Below, piece after piece: positions 28,868 through 36,579 of a stretch of DNA of 64,000 nucleotides; position 1 is the stretch's first letter, and each line of letters starts with the position of its first letter. The translations under genes were made by a program, and so were the position numbers. A model generated the notes under the pieces. The model did no database searches and had not been told where the DNA came from. It saw only the letters and a list, made by a program, of their open reading frames with translations. Source of the stretch: Cyanobacteria bacterium PR.3.49 (GTDB taxonomy: Bacteria > Cyanobacteriota > Vampirovibrionia > Obscuribacterales > Obscuribacteraceae); contig PNKB01000006.1 of NCBI GenBank assembly GCA_013997645.1, positions 1 through 64,000 on the forward strand, given 5' to 3'.

Positions 28868-29854
28868 ATGCAAGGTCTGCAGTTTGTCCCCTATAAGCGC
28901 CTGGGCTTCACTCCCAACATCATTGTCGACTCCCAACCACTCGAGTCGACGCTGCTCACTCTCAGCCACTGGCCGGGCAGTGGCAGCCCGCCGGAGCTGA
29001 AAGCGGACCTATCCGCTGAAATTGTTTTCAACTTTCTAGAAACCGACTTTCCGCGCCCTGAGGCTGAGGCGATTTCCAACAATCATTTTGATGAAGACGG
29101 TCTGGTCGGGCTGTTTGCTTTGCTGAATCCTCAGATCGCCCAGGAAGAGAAAGACTTTCTTCTCGATGTGGCGACGGCCGGAGACTTCGGCACGTTCAAG
29201 AATCGTGAAGCTGCTCACGTCACCTTCGTGCTTCAAGCCTGGGCTGAGCCTGCTCGGTCTCCGCTCAACAGGACAGTTTTTCAGCGTCCTTACGATGAAA
29301 TTACGAGCATCCTCTATGAAGAGCTGCTGCCTCGTTTCTCAAATTTATTTCAGCGTGTGCATTTTTTGGAACAGTACTGGAAGGACGAAGACACTCTTTT
29401 GGAGTGGAGCGAAGCAGCAATTGAAAGTGGCGAGATCAAAATAGAGGAATATCGCGACCTTGATTTTGCAGTGGTGCAAACTCCAGGCAGCAAAGAGTGG
29501 GCGGCAGCGCGCCCACAACTTGATGGCGCCCGCTGGACGCATCAAATCTGCCACCAATACGCCGTTCACAATGTCACCGGTTGTTCGCGCATTTTGGTCT
29601 CGGACGGCAACCGCCATGATTTTTATTATCGTTATGAGACATGGGTGGAGCTTGTAGAGCGCAAACCGCTGCCCAGATTGGATTTAAAACCACTGGCGGC
29701 GCGGCTGAATGCCCTGGAAAACAAAAAAATCTGGCGAGCCGAGGGAGTCGAAGACATCGTTCCGCACCTGAGCGCGGAAGTAAAAGCCGATTCGAAACTG
29801 AGCACTGCGGCTGTCAAAGAAGCCTTTATAGAGTTCTTCACCTCCTTCACTTAA
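28868..29854 (+). CDS. uncharacterised conserved protein (DUF6687-like)
   Basis: PNIIVDSQPLESTLLTLSHWPGSGSPPELKADLSAEI...SNNHFDEDGLVGLFALLNP. Confidence 0.6.
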   Translation: MQGLQFVPYKRLGFTPNIIVDSQPLESTLLTLSHWPGSGSPPELKADLSAEIVFNFLETDFPRPEAEAISNNHFDEDGLVGLFALLNPQIAQEEKDFLLDVATAGDFGTFKNREAAHVTFVLQAWAEPARSPLNRTVFQRPYDEITSILYEELLPRFSNLFQRVHFLEQYWKDEDTLLEWSEAAIESGEIKIEEYRDLDFAVVQTPGSKEWAAARPQLDGARWTHQICHQYAVHNVTGCSRILVSDGNRHDFYYRYETWVELVERKPLPRLDLKPLAARLNALENKKIWRAEGVEDIVPHLSAEVKADSKLSTAAVKEAFIEFFTSFT

Positions 29855-29891
29855 CCCCTCAATGGGTAGAATAATGGGGGAGCATTCATGC

Positions 29892-30527
29892 ATGGCTGAT
29901 AAGAATCCGAACTGGCTCAGCAAGGTTTTCGAGCCGAAAACCGATTTCTACAAAATACTGATTGATCAAGCAACGATGACGCTGCATGGTCTCGAGGCGC
30001 TCGAATGCTGGCTTCTGGAAGGTGCAGACGAACGCTGCCAGACTGTAAGAGATTTCGAGAATCAAGCCGACCAGATCAAACAAGACTTGCAACGGCGCCT
30101 GGTCGAGTCTTTCGTCACTCCTTTCGACCGGGAAGACATCTACGATCTCTCCACTCGTCTGGACGAAATCATCAATTCAGCCAAGGCGACGGCGCGTGAA
30201 ATTGAAGCTTTCACAGTGTCGCCCGAAGATGCTTACATGAATCAAATGGCTCGCACACTCGTGGAAGGCGCACGCTGCCTGGTCAATGCCTTCACGACAT
30301 TGAAAGACAAGAATTTTTCCGAAGCGGAAGTTCAGGCCGCCCTGGCACGCAAATCCGAGAATCGACTCTCCAAACTCTATCGTCAAGCAATGAGAGAATT
30401 GTTTTCCATAAACGATCTCAAACGCATTATGCGCACGGTGGAAGTCTATCGCAGCTTCGTTTCAGCCGCAGAGCACATCGACAGAGTGGGCGCAAAACTG
30501 CAACACGTAATCATCAAAATCAGCTAG
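29892..30527 (+). CDS. DUF47 PhoU-like phosphate transport regulator
   Basis: All-helical DUF47 pattern; immediately upstream of a PiT permease; start at MADKNPN. Confidence 0.88.
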   Translation: MADKNPNWLSKVFEPKTDFYKILIDQATMTLHGLEALECWLLEGADERCQTVRDFENQADQIKQDLQRRLVESFVTPFDREDIYDLSTRLDEIINSAKATAREIEAFTVSPEDAYMNQMARTLVEGARCLVNAFTTLKDKNFSEAEVQAALARKSENRLSKLYRQAMRELFSINDLKRIMRTVEVYRSFVSAAEHIDRVGAKLQHVIIKIS

Positions 30528-30567
30528 ACGCAAAAACAGGTTAATCGAAAAGAATTAGGAAAATCCT

Positions 30568-31605
30568 TTGAATCAAGAATCCACCTATATTCTTTTATTT
30601 GTGATCTTACTTTCTTCCGTGTTTGCGTATTCCAATGGCTTTCAGGACGGCAGCACAGTGGCCGCGTCGATCATCGGAGCCCGCACACTCACTCCTAAGC
30701 AAGCTGTGATCCTGGTTTCAATATTCGAATTTTCCGGAGCGCTCTTGGGCGGCTCGGCGGTCGCCAGCACAGTCAAATCAATTGCCCGATTTCCTAACAG
30801 TCCGGATGTACTCGCCTGGCTCGCCTGCGGAATGTCAGCTGCAATCGGGTGGAATTTTCTCACCAAGCAATTGGGTTTTCCATCCAGCTCAACCCATGCC
30901 ATGGTGGGTGGCTTGCTGGGCGCCATCGTCGCGGCCGGTGCCGGCACCGATTTGATCGTTTGGGGTGAATATCGTCATCTCGTTGATGCCACCGGACTGG
31001 CAAAAGTAATTGTCAGCCTCTTTCTTTCTCCTTTGGTAGGTTTCACGGCAGGATACCTGCTTTTCAAAACTACAATGTTGCTCTTGCTCAAAGCTTCAAC
31101 GCGCGTAAACAAATGGTTGAAAATGGCGCAACTGCCCGCTCTGGCACTCGTCTCTTTCGGACACGGCGCCAATGACACCCAAAAGGTCATGGGTGTGGCT
31201 GTGCTCGCTCTCAATTCAGTAGGAATGCACTCGCAGGAAATTCCGCTTTGGGTGCGCGTTCTGACCGCTATGTCCATGATCCTCGGGATTATTTCGCTGG
31301 CACCGCGCATAGTGCGCAAGGTAGGCAGCGACATCTTTCGCCTTCGACCCGTTCACAGTTTTGTTACCCAGGCAGCTGCGGCTGCCGTCCTTATCTATGC
31401 TTCCATTACCGGCGGTCCGGTTTCCGCATCACAAGTGATATCTTCTGCCGTCATGGGGGTGGGAACAGCAGAGAGGCACAAAGGAGTACATTGGTTGGTT
31501 GCACAAGAGATGCTGATTGCCTGGTTCGTTACTATTCCAGGAGCAGCACTGGCTTCAGCAGTAATGTACTTACTGCTATTCTCCACTTTCACCAAATCAC
31601 ATTGA
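30568..31605 (+). CDS. pit: inorganic phosphate transporter (PiT family)
   Basis: AYSNGFQDGSTVAASIIGAR, SSSTHAMVGGLLGA, SFGHGANDTQKVMGV. Confidence 0.93.
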   Translation: MNQESTYILLFVILLSSVFAYSNGFQDGSTVAASIIGARTLTPKQAVILVSIFEFSGALLGGSAVASTVKSIARFPNSPDVLAWLACGMSAAIGWNFLTKQLGFPSSSTHAMVGGLLGAIVAAGAGTDLIVWGEYRHLVDATGLAKVIVSLFLSPLVGFTAGYLLFKTTMLLLLKASTRVNKWLKMAQLPALALVSFGHGANDTQKVMGVAVLALNSVGMHSQEIPLWVRVLTAMSMILGIISLAPRIVRKVGSDIFRLRPVHSFVTQAAAAAVLIYASITGGPVSASQVISSAVMGVGTAERHKGVHWLVAQEMLIAWFVTIPGAALASAVMYLLLFSTFTKSH

Positions 31606-32550
31606 CTAGTCTTCTTTGGGGCGCCAGGTTTTTACTGTCTTTCTGTTCTGCGATGGTGCTTCCGTGACATAAGTGCGCTTGCGATAGGCGGCGCGCTCCA
31701 TCGAGTTGACAGCAACTTCAAAAAGCTTGGGTAGAAAGTCGGTAAGACTCATTTCATTGTCGGCAGCCAATTCTTTTGCGCGTTGAACCAGGTCTTTGCT
31801 GATATTCAGCTTTAAGAAAACCATGTTGGGGTCCTGATTCTCGAAACCCTCGCGATCTCCACGACCTCTGGGCGCTCTGTCGTCAGGACGAGAATACCTG
31901 CCGCCTTCACTGCGAGCCGGTCTTCCTTCGTATGATCCTTCCCGTGATTTTCTTTCTTCAAAACCGGAGCGCGGCTTGCGATCTCCATAACCGCCTTCAG
32001 AAGAGCTTGTTCTCGGACGGCGATCGCCATAGCTGCTGCCTTCGGAAGATCCTGTTCGGGGTTTGCGATCTCCGTAACCGCCGCCTGAAGAACTTGATCT
32101 CGGTCTGCGTTCTGCATAACCGCCTTCAGATGAACCGGTTCTGGGTTTGCGATCTCCGTAACTACCTTCAGAAGATCCGGTTCTCGGTCTGCGTTCTGCA
32201 TAACCGCCTTCAGACGATCCGGCTCTCGGCTTACGATCGCCATAACCGCCTTCGGAAGATCGTCCGTAAGACTTACCGGAGCCACTTCCATAACTTCTTT
32301 TCTCGCCTGTGCCTTCGCCTTCAGAGCGGCGCTTATAGCCGCCTTCCTGAGACCCGGACTCGGAGCGAAACTTGGGCTTGCCGGCCGCTCCGGCTCTGGG
32401 TTTGCCGCCAAATTTACCGCCCGTTTTTGCGCCGAATTTGCCACCCGGCTTGCTGCCGCCGGCGCTTGGTTTACCAAACCGCCCTTGTGGCTTGCCGCCT
32501 GCACCCGTGCGTTTCCCACCGGCTGAGCTTCTCGGCTTCTTATTGTCCAT
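31606..32550 (-). CDS. Gly/Arg/Tyr/Ser low-complexity protein with ribbon-helix-helix-like C-terminus
   Basis: Tandem GGYGDRKPRxGSSE units; C-terminal MVFLKLNISKDLVQRAKELAADNEMSLTDFLPKLFEVAVNSMER. Confidence 0.8.
   Translation of the reverse strand: MDNKKPRSSAGGKRTGAGGKPQGRFGKPSAGGSKPGGKFGAKTGGKFGGKPRAGAAGKPKFRSESGSQEGGYKRRSEGEGTGEKRSYGSGSGKSYGRSSEGGYGDRKPRAGSSEGGYAERRPRTGSSEGSYGDRKPRTGSSEGGYAERRPRSSSSGGGYGDRKPRTGSSEGSSYGDRRPRTSSSEGGYGDRKPRSGFEERKSREGSYEGRPARSEGGRYSRPDDRAPRGRGDREGFENQDPNMVFLKLNISKDLVQRAKELAADNEMSLTDFLPKLFEVAVNSMERAAYRKRTYVTEAPSQNRKTVKTWRPKED
31963..32250 (-). repeat. coding tandem repeat, 42-bp unit (14 aa), about 7 copies
   Basis: GGYGDRKPRAGSSE|GGYAERRPRTGSSE|GSYGDRKPRTGSSE|GGYAERRPRSSSSG|GGYGDRKPRTGSSE|GSSYGDRRPRTSSSE|GGYGDRKPRSG. 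Confidence 0.9.
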
Positions 32551-32650
32551 TGCTTTCGATAGTCCTTATATATGCAATTGCAGCTTATATGACAATACGC
32601 TTTATTGCCAGACTCAAAAGTTCAGGTCAAGGGAAAAACTTCACGCTTTT

Positions 32651-34999
32651 CTATCGCCACTGGAAATCTCTGACATTTCGCTCGGACCGCACGACGGATC
32701 CGCCGGCAGGATGGTAGACGGGATGATAAGCCTTCCTAGAGCCCGGGTAACCGGTTTGATAAGCGCGTCGCTTGTCCGCGGCTTTGCGTCTGGTCGAGGC
32801 TGCTTTCGGCTTAGCCACCGCAGGCAATACCAGCGCTTTGGCTGTTGCCCGCAAACCGCCTTTGCCGTCAGTCAGCACCGGCTCTGGTGCAGTTTGAGAA
32901 ACTTGCGCAGGCTCAGCAATGGGAGAAGATTCGGGTTTCACAGGCGAGCCTGAATTATCTTCTTTCGGCTTCAAAGGCTGCAATGCCCAGGATTGAGGCT
33001 TAACCGGCTCGGGAATCGGGCGCGGCACTCTGGGTGCATATTTCGGTGTCAGCTTTCGCTCCAGGCTTTGCTGCGCTTTCAAATCTTCTTCTGCTTTCAT
33101 TTTGCTCGGATAGGACTTGGCCATCATCTCGCCGGCCGGCATCTTGTGCACTTTGTAATAAGAAGAATTGAAATCGCGGAAGATTGCGGCGGCAACTGTT
33201 CCACCCGTAACTTTCTTGCCGATTGCCGCGCTGTGATCCTTGTTGCCGGCCCAGACAGCAGTCACCATATCGGGAGTAAAACCGACAAACCAGAGGTCGG
33301 TCGAATTGTCCGATGTGCCGGTCTTGCCTGCCACTGTGCGGTCTTTCAACTTAGCGGCGGTGCCTGTACCCTTGGTCACCACATCTTCGAGAATGGAATT
33401 GAGCTCGAGCACGCACCTTGGATCGAAGACTCGATGAAGGTAAGGTTCATATTTATGCAGCACGTTTCTGCCGTCCAATGAAGTAATCATGCGAACGGTC
33501 CACGGCTCCACCGCCACCCCGGCTCGGGCAAAGGTTCCGTAGGCTCCGGCCATTTCGATGGGGGAAACAGCCGCACTGCCTAAAGCCAGAGACAGGTTGG
33601 CTTGCAGTGGTGATTTTATTCCGGCATCTTGAGCCGCCATGATTATCGGCTGCATACCGATTTGACGGGCGACTTTCACTGCACATACGTTGCGAGATTG
33701 ATATAGCGCCTGTCGGACTGTTATCTTGCCCAAGAACTTGCCGTCATAGTTTTTAGGAATGTAAGTTGCCGCGCCGATTTGCGGAACCTCCAACTTGGTG
33801 TCTTCAAGAAAACTTTCGCTGTCTAAGGCACCATTCGTAAAAGCGGCCAGGTATACAAAAGGTTTGAATGACGAACCGGCAGTATGCGGATTGGTAGCGC
33901 AATTCCACTGATTTTTCCAGAAATCTCCGGCACCGCCGACGAGGGCGCGCACAGCCCCGTTCGACACCGCGCATGCCACTATTGCTCCTTCATCGATGCC
34001 CCTGGGCGCGCGATCGATTCCTTTCTGGATGGTCTCCTCCGCCAGCCGCTGCGCATCTTGATCGAGGGTTGTGTAGACGCGAACTCCGCGTCCGATGCGA
34101 GTCGTATCGCCCTCATCCGGCAAGAGAACTTTTACCATCTCGAGCACATAGGAAATAAAGTAAGGAAATTTATCAAAAGGCGTGGTATCGATGGTGGTGC
34201 GGCGGCCGCCGAATATCAGCGGTGTCATCATCGCAGTTTCATATTGAGCAGGCGAGATATAGCCGTTGTCCGCCATCATCCCCAGCACTTGTTTCTGTCT
34301 TTTCAGCGCATCTATTCTATTTTTCTGATCTCCCAAAATTGAGGGGCTCTTGATCAGTCCAGCAATGAAAGCCGCCTCCGGCAACGTCAACGCATTGGCA
34401 TGCTTGCCGAAATAGGTCGTGGCCGCCTGTTCTACACCCCAGGCTCCATTGCCGAAATATATTTCGTTGAGATAAGCCTGCAAGATTTGCCACTTGCTGT
34501 AGCGGCATTCGATCATGAATGCAAGCGCGGTCTCGGAGAGCTTGCGGATCAAAGTCCGCTGTTCGCCTTCATGGAAAAGATTTTTCACAAGCTGCTGTGT
34601 AATAGTAGAGCCGCCTTCGACCATTCTTCCGGCTTTGATATTGGCGAGCATGGCGCGCGTCACGCCGATAAAACTAACTCCTGCATGTTCGAAAAACTGC
34701 CGGTCTTCCACAGCCACAACAGCCTGAGTCATCTGGCTCGATACCTGGCTGAGAGGAACGATGCGATGTTTGACGCCGGGATTGACGGTCAAAACAAGCT
34801 TGTCGTTGCGATCGTAAATTTCAATCGGCGAGCCGTGATGGTAATGTTCCAGATACGCAAGGTCTGGAATATCGCGCAAATCCCAATACACAAGCGCACC
34901 GAAAATAGTCACTGCCAGAATTAGTGCAGTGAAGGCAACTAATGTCGTGTATTTGACGACATTGCCTATCTTGTAGACTATTGGCGGAAACATGATCAT
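32651..34999 (-). CDS. penicillin-binding protein 1A (class A PBP)
   Basis: VEDRQFFEHAGVSFIGVTRA, GGSTITQQLVKN, GSSFKPFVY, VAGKTGTSDN; start chosen at internal MIMFPP. Confidence 0.93.
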   Translation of the reverse strand: MIMFPPIVYKIGNVVKYTTLVAFTALILAVTIFGALVYWDLRDIPDLAYLEHYHHGSPIEIYDRNDKLVLTVNPGVKHRIVPLSQVSSQMTQAVVAVEDRQFFEHAGVSFIGVTRAMLANIKAGRMVEGGSTITQQLVKNLFHEGEQRTLIRKLSETALAFMIECRYSKWQILQAYLNEIYFGNGAWGVEQAATTYFGKHANALTLPEAAFIAGLIKSPSILGDQKNRIDALKRQKQVLGMMADNGYISPAQYETAMMTPLIFGGRRTTIDTTPFDKFPYFISYVLEMVKVLLPDEGDTTRIGRGVRVYTTLDQDAQRLAEETIQKGIDRAPRGIDEGAIVACAVSNGAVRALVGGAGDFWKNQWNCATNPHTAGSSFKPFVYLAAFTNGALDSESFLEDTKLEVPQIGAATYIPKNYDGKFLGKITVRQALYQSRNVCAVKVARQIGMQPIIMAAQDAGIKSPLQANLSLALGSAAVSPIEMAGAYGTFARAGVAVEPWTVRMITSLDGRNVLHKYEPYLHRVFDPRCVLELNSILEDVVTKGTGTAAKLKDRTVAGKTGTSDNSTDLWFVGFTPDMVTAVWAGNKDHSAAIGKKVTGGTVAAAIFRDFNSSYYKVHKMPAGEMMAKSYPSKMKAEEDLKAQQSLERKLTPKYAPRVPRPIPEPVKPQSWALQPLKPKEDNSGSPVKPESSPIAEPAQVSQTAPEPVLTDGKGGLRATAKALVLPAVAKPKAASTRRKAADKRRAYQTGYPGSRKAYHPVYHPAGGSVVRSERNVRDFQWR

Positions 35000-35107
35000 T
35001 GTTGGGGGATTCTTTCTGGTCCTGATCGCTGATTTACTGCCTGATTCGAATCGTGGCACAGGTGGGGTAAAAGCGTCAACAAAAAGGTGCAACGAGGAAT
35101 ATCACCA

Positions 35108-35698
35108 ATGCAGAATGGCACGCCTTCGATTAGATTAGCCACCAATAATGATGCCGCCGCGGTGCTGGATATTTACGGTCCCTACTGCTCGAAATCGCCT
35201 GCCACATTTGAATTGCAGCCTCCGGAACTGGATGATATACGCAATCGCATCGAGAAAACCCTGACTCGATTTCCCTATTTGATTTATGAAGAAAATTCTG
35301 AGCCTGTTGCTTTTGCCTATGCCGGTCAGCATATGGAAAGAGCAGCATACAGATTTTCTGCCAACGTCTCGGTATACGTCAAAGAGGGTTTTCACGGGAC
35401 GGGAAAAGGCAAAGCACTCTACGGCATTCTCATTCCGCTCTTGCGCAAACAGGGATTTTGCAACGCCTTTGCCGGTATCACCATGCCGAATGCCGCCAGT
35501 GAAGCCCTGCATAAATCGCTGGGCTTTTATCAAACCGGACTATATAAAAATGTAGGCTACAAATTCCAGAAGTGGCACGACGTATCATGGTGGCAGCTGC
35601 CCTTGCGTCCCGATATCGATATTCCTGACGAACCAATTCCTATAAAACAAATGCTTGAGGATGCCGAATACAGCTTCCTCAAGCAAAAAATCCGATGA
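35108..35698 (+). CDS. GNAT N-acetyltransferase (phosphinothricin acetyltransferase-like)
   Basis: VYVKEGFHGTGKGKALYGILIPLLRKQGF...NAASEALHKSLGF; GAGGAA SD. Confidence 0.88.
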   Translation: MQNGTPSIRLATNNDAAAVLDIYGPYCSKSPATFELQPPELDDIRNRIEKTLTRFPYLIYEENSEPVAFAYAGQHMERAAYRFSANVSVYVKEGFHGTGKGKALYGILIPLLRKQGFCNAFAGITMPNAASEALHKSLGFYQTGLYKNVGYKFQKWHDVSWWQLPLRPDIDIPDEPIPIKQMLEDAEYSFLKQKIR

Positions 35699-35707
35699 TT
35701 GTTCCGT

Positions 35708-35854
35708 TTAGTGGTGAACGCAGCCGGGATAAATCCAGGGCGCATCGTAATTTGATGTCTGATGTTTGGGATCGAACATCCAATTAGGTGCAGTGGCAAC
35801 CAATACGCCCAACATTACGGCCATCCAAATGGTTCTAAGAGAAATCTTCTCCAT
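35708..35854 (-). CDS. 48-aa single-TM small protein (not in the supplied ORF track)
   Basis: MEKISLRTIWMAVMLGVLVATAPNWMFDPKHQTSNYDAPWIYPGCVHH stop; GGGAG SD 8 nt upstream. Confidence 0.5.
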   Translation of the reverse strand: MEKISLRTIWMAVMLGVLVATAPNWMFDPKHQTSNYDAPWIYPGCVHH

Positions 35855-35886
35855 AAGTCGCTCCCGCTTCGATTGCGAAGCTTCAG

Positions 35887-35959
35887 GACAACTGCCTACT
35901 CTTGGTTCATTCCACAGCCCGCAAAAGCTTAAACGACGCTAAGGAAAGTTGCAGTTGTC
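35887..35959 (-). other. long-range 9-bp inverted repeat upstream of the 48-aa ORF
   Basis: GACAACTGC(35887-35895)/GCAGTTGTC(35951-35959). Confidence 0.4.
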
Positions 35960-36048
35960 AGGAAAAGACCTGGCGCCACTCTCAAAGTTCCTGCCTCAAA
36001 ACGCACAAATATCTACCCTCTTGCGACAGGGGTAGGGTATTTTCAGCG

Positions 36049-36079
36049 AACCGGTTCAATGATGAAACACAAACCGGTT
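36049..36079. promoter_or_regulatory. tandem AACCGGTT palindromes (candidate operator pair)
   Basis: Identical self-complementary 8-mers at 36049-36056 and 36072-36079, 23 bp apart. Confidence 0.35.
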
Positions 36080-36131
36080 GGCAAATTTCGATCTGAAAAA
36101 TCTTCCCGAATGGAAATGAGAGAGAGGCTTG

Positions 36132-36572
36132 TCAAGCACCCCAAAGATTGGCAACAAGCTTTCCCTCTTTTGGCTTGAAGCCTCTTTTCTCAAGCGCTCC
36201 GGGCTGAGCGAATTGGGCTGCGCTTTGAGCGCATTCTATTAAGCGATAGTCCATCTTGCGCGCAAAATCCAAAACCATGTCGAGCAACTGGAGAAGACTC
36301 TCTTTCCGATTCTCATCCGGCTTCACATAGAGGCGTTTTATCTCGGCTGCATCGTCAGAAAGTTTTGTCACTCCGCCGAATCCGGCTACAGCACCATCAA
36401 CTTCCAGCACGAAAAAGCCACCGTCGCGGCCAAAATATGACCACTCTATGTTCTTCAAATCCGCATCGTCTCCATCCAGGTCGATTTCCTTGCCGATACT
36501 GGCTAAAGCATCTTTGGCAAGCGCACGAATGTGCGATTCGTCCTGTTTGTTGGCGATGCGGATCTGGCTCAT
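36132..36572 (-). CDS. GNAT-family acetyltransferase
   Basis: FFVLEVDGAVAGFGGVTKLSDDAAEIKRLYVKPDENRKESLLQLLDMVLDFAR; ALEKRGFKP. Confidence 0.8.
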   Translation of the reverse strand: MSQIRIANKQDESHIRALAKDALASIGKEIDLDGDDADLKNIEWSYFGRDGGFFVLEVDGAVAGFGGVTKLSDDAAEIKRLYVKPDENRKESLLQLLDMVLDFARKMDYRLIECAQSAAQFAQPGALEKRGFKPKEGKLVANLWGA

Positions 36573-36579
36573 TTAGCCA

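Noticed and set aside
28734-29000. 88-aa plus-strand ORF
   Set aside because: Overlaps the start of the better supported 28868-29854 gene in another frame; no domain.
31963-32250. CRISPR-like repeat array
   Set aside because: Repeats are contiguous 42-bp coding units with no spacers and encode GGYGDRKPRxGSSE.
31812-32953. Long alternative-frame ORFs (31812-32519 -, 31932-32717 +, 32372-32953 +)
   Set aside because: Products of the 42-bp in-frame repeat and GC-rich low-complexity sequence keeping several frames open; the 31606-32550 frame has the SD-consistent layout and a folded C-terminal domain.
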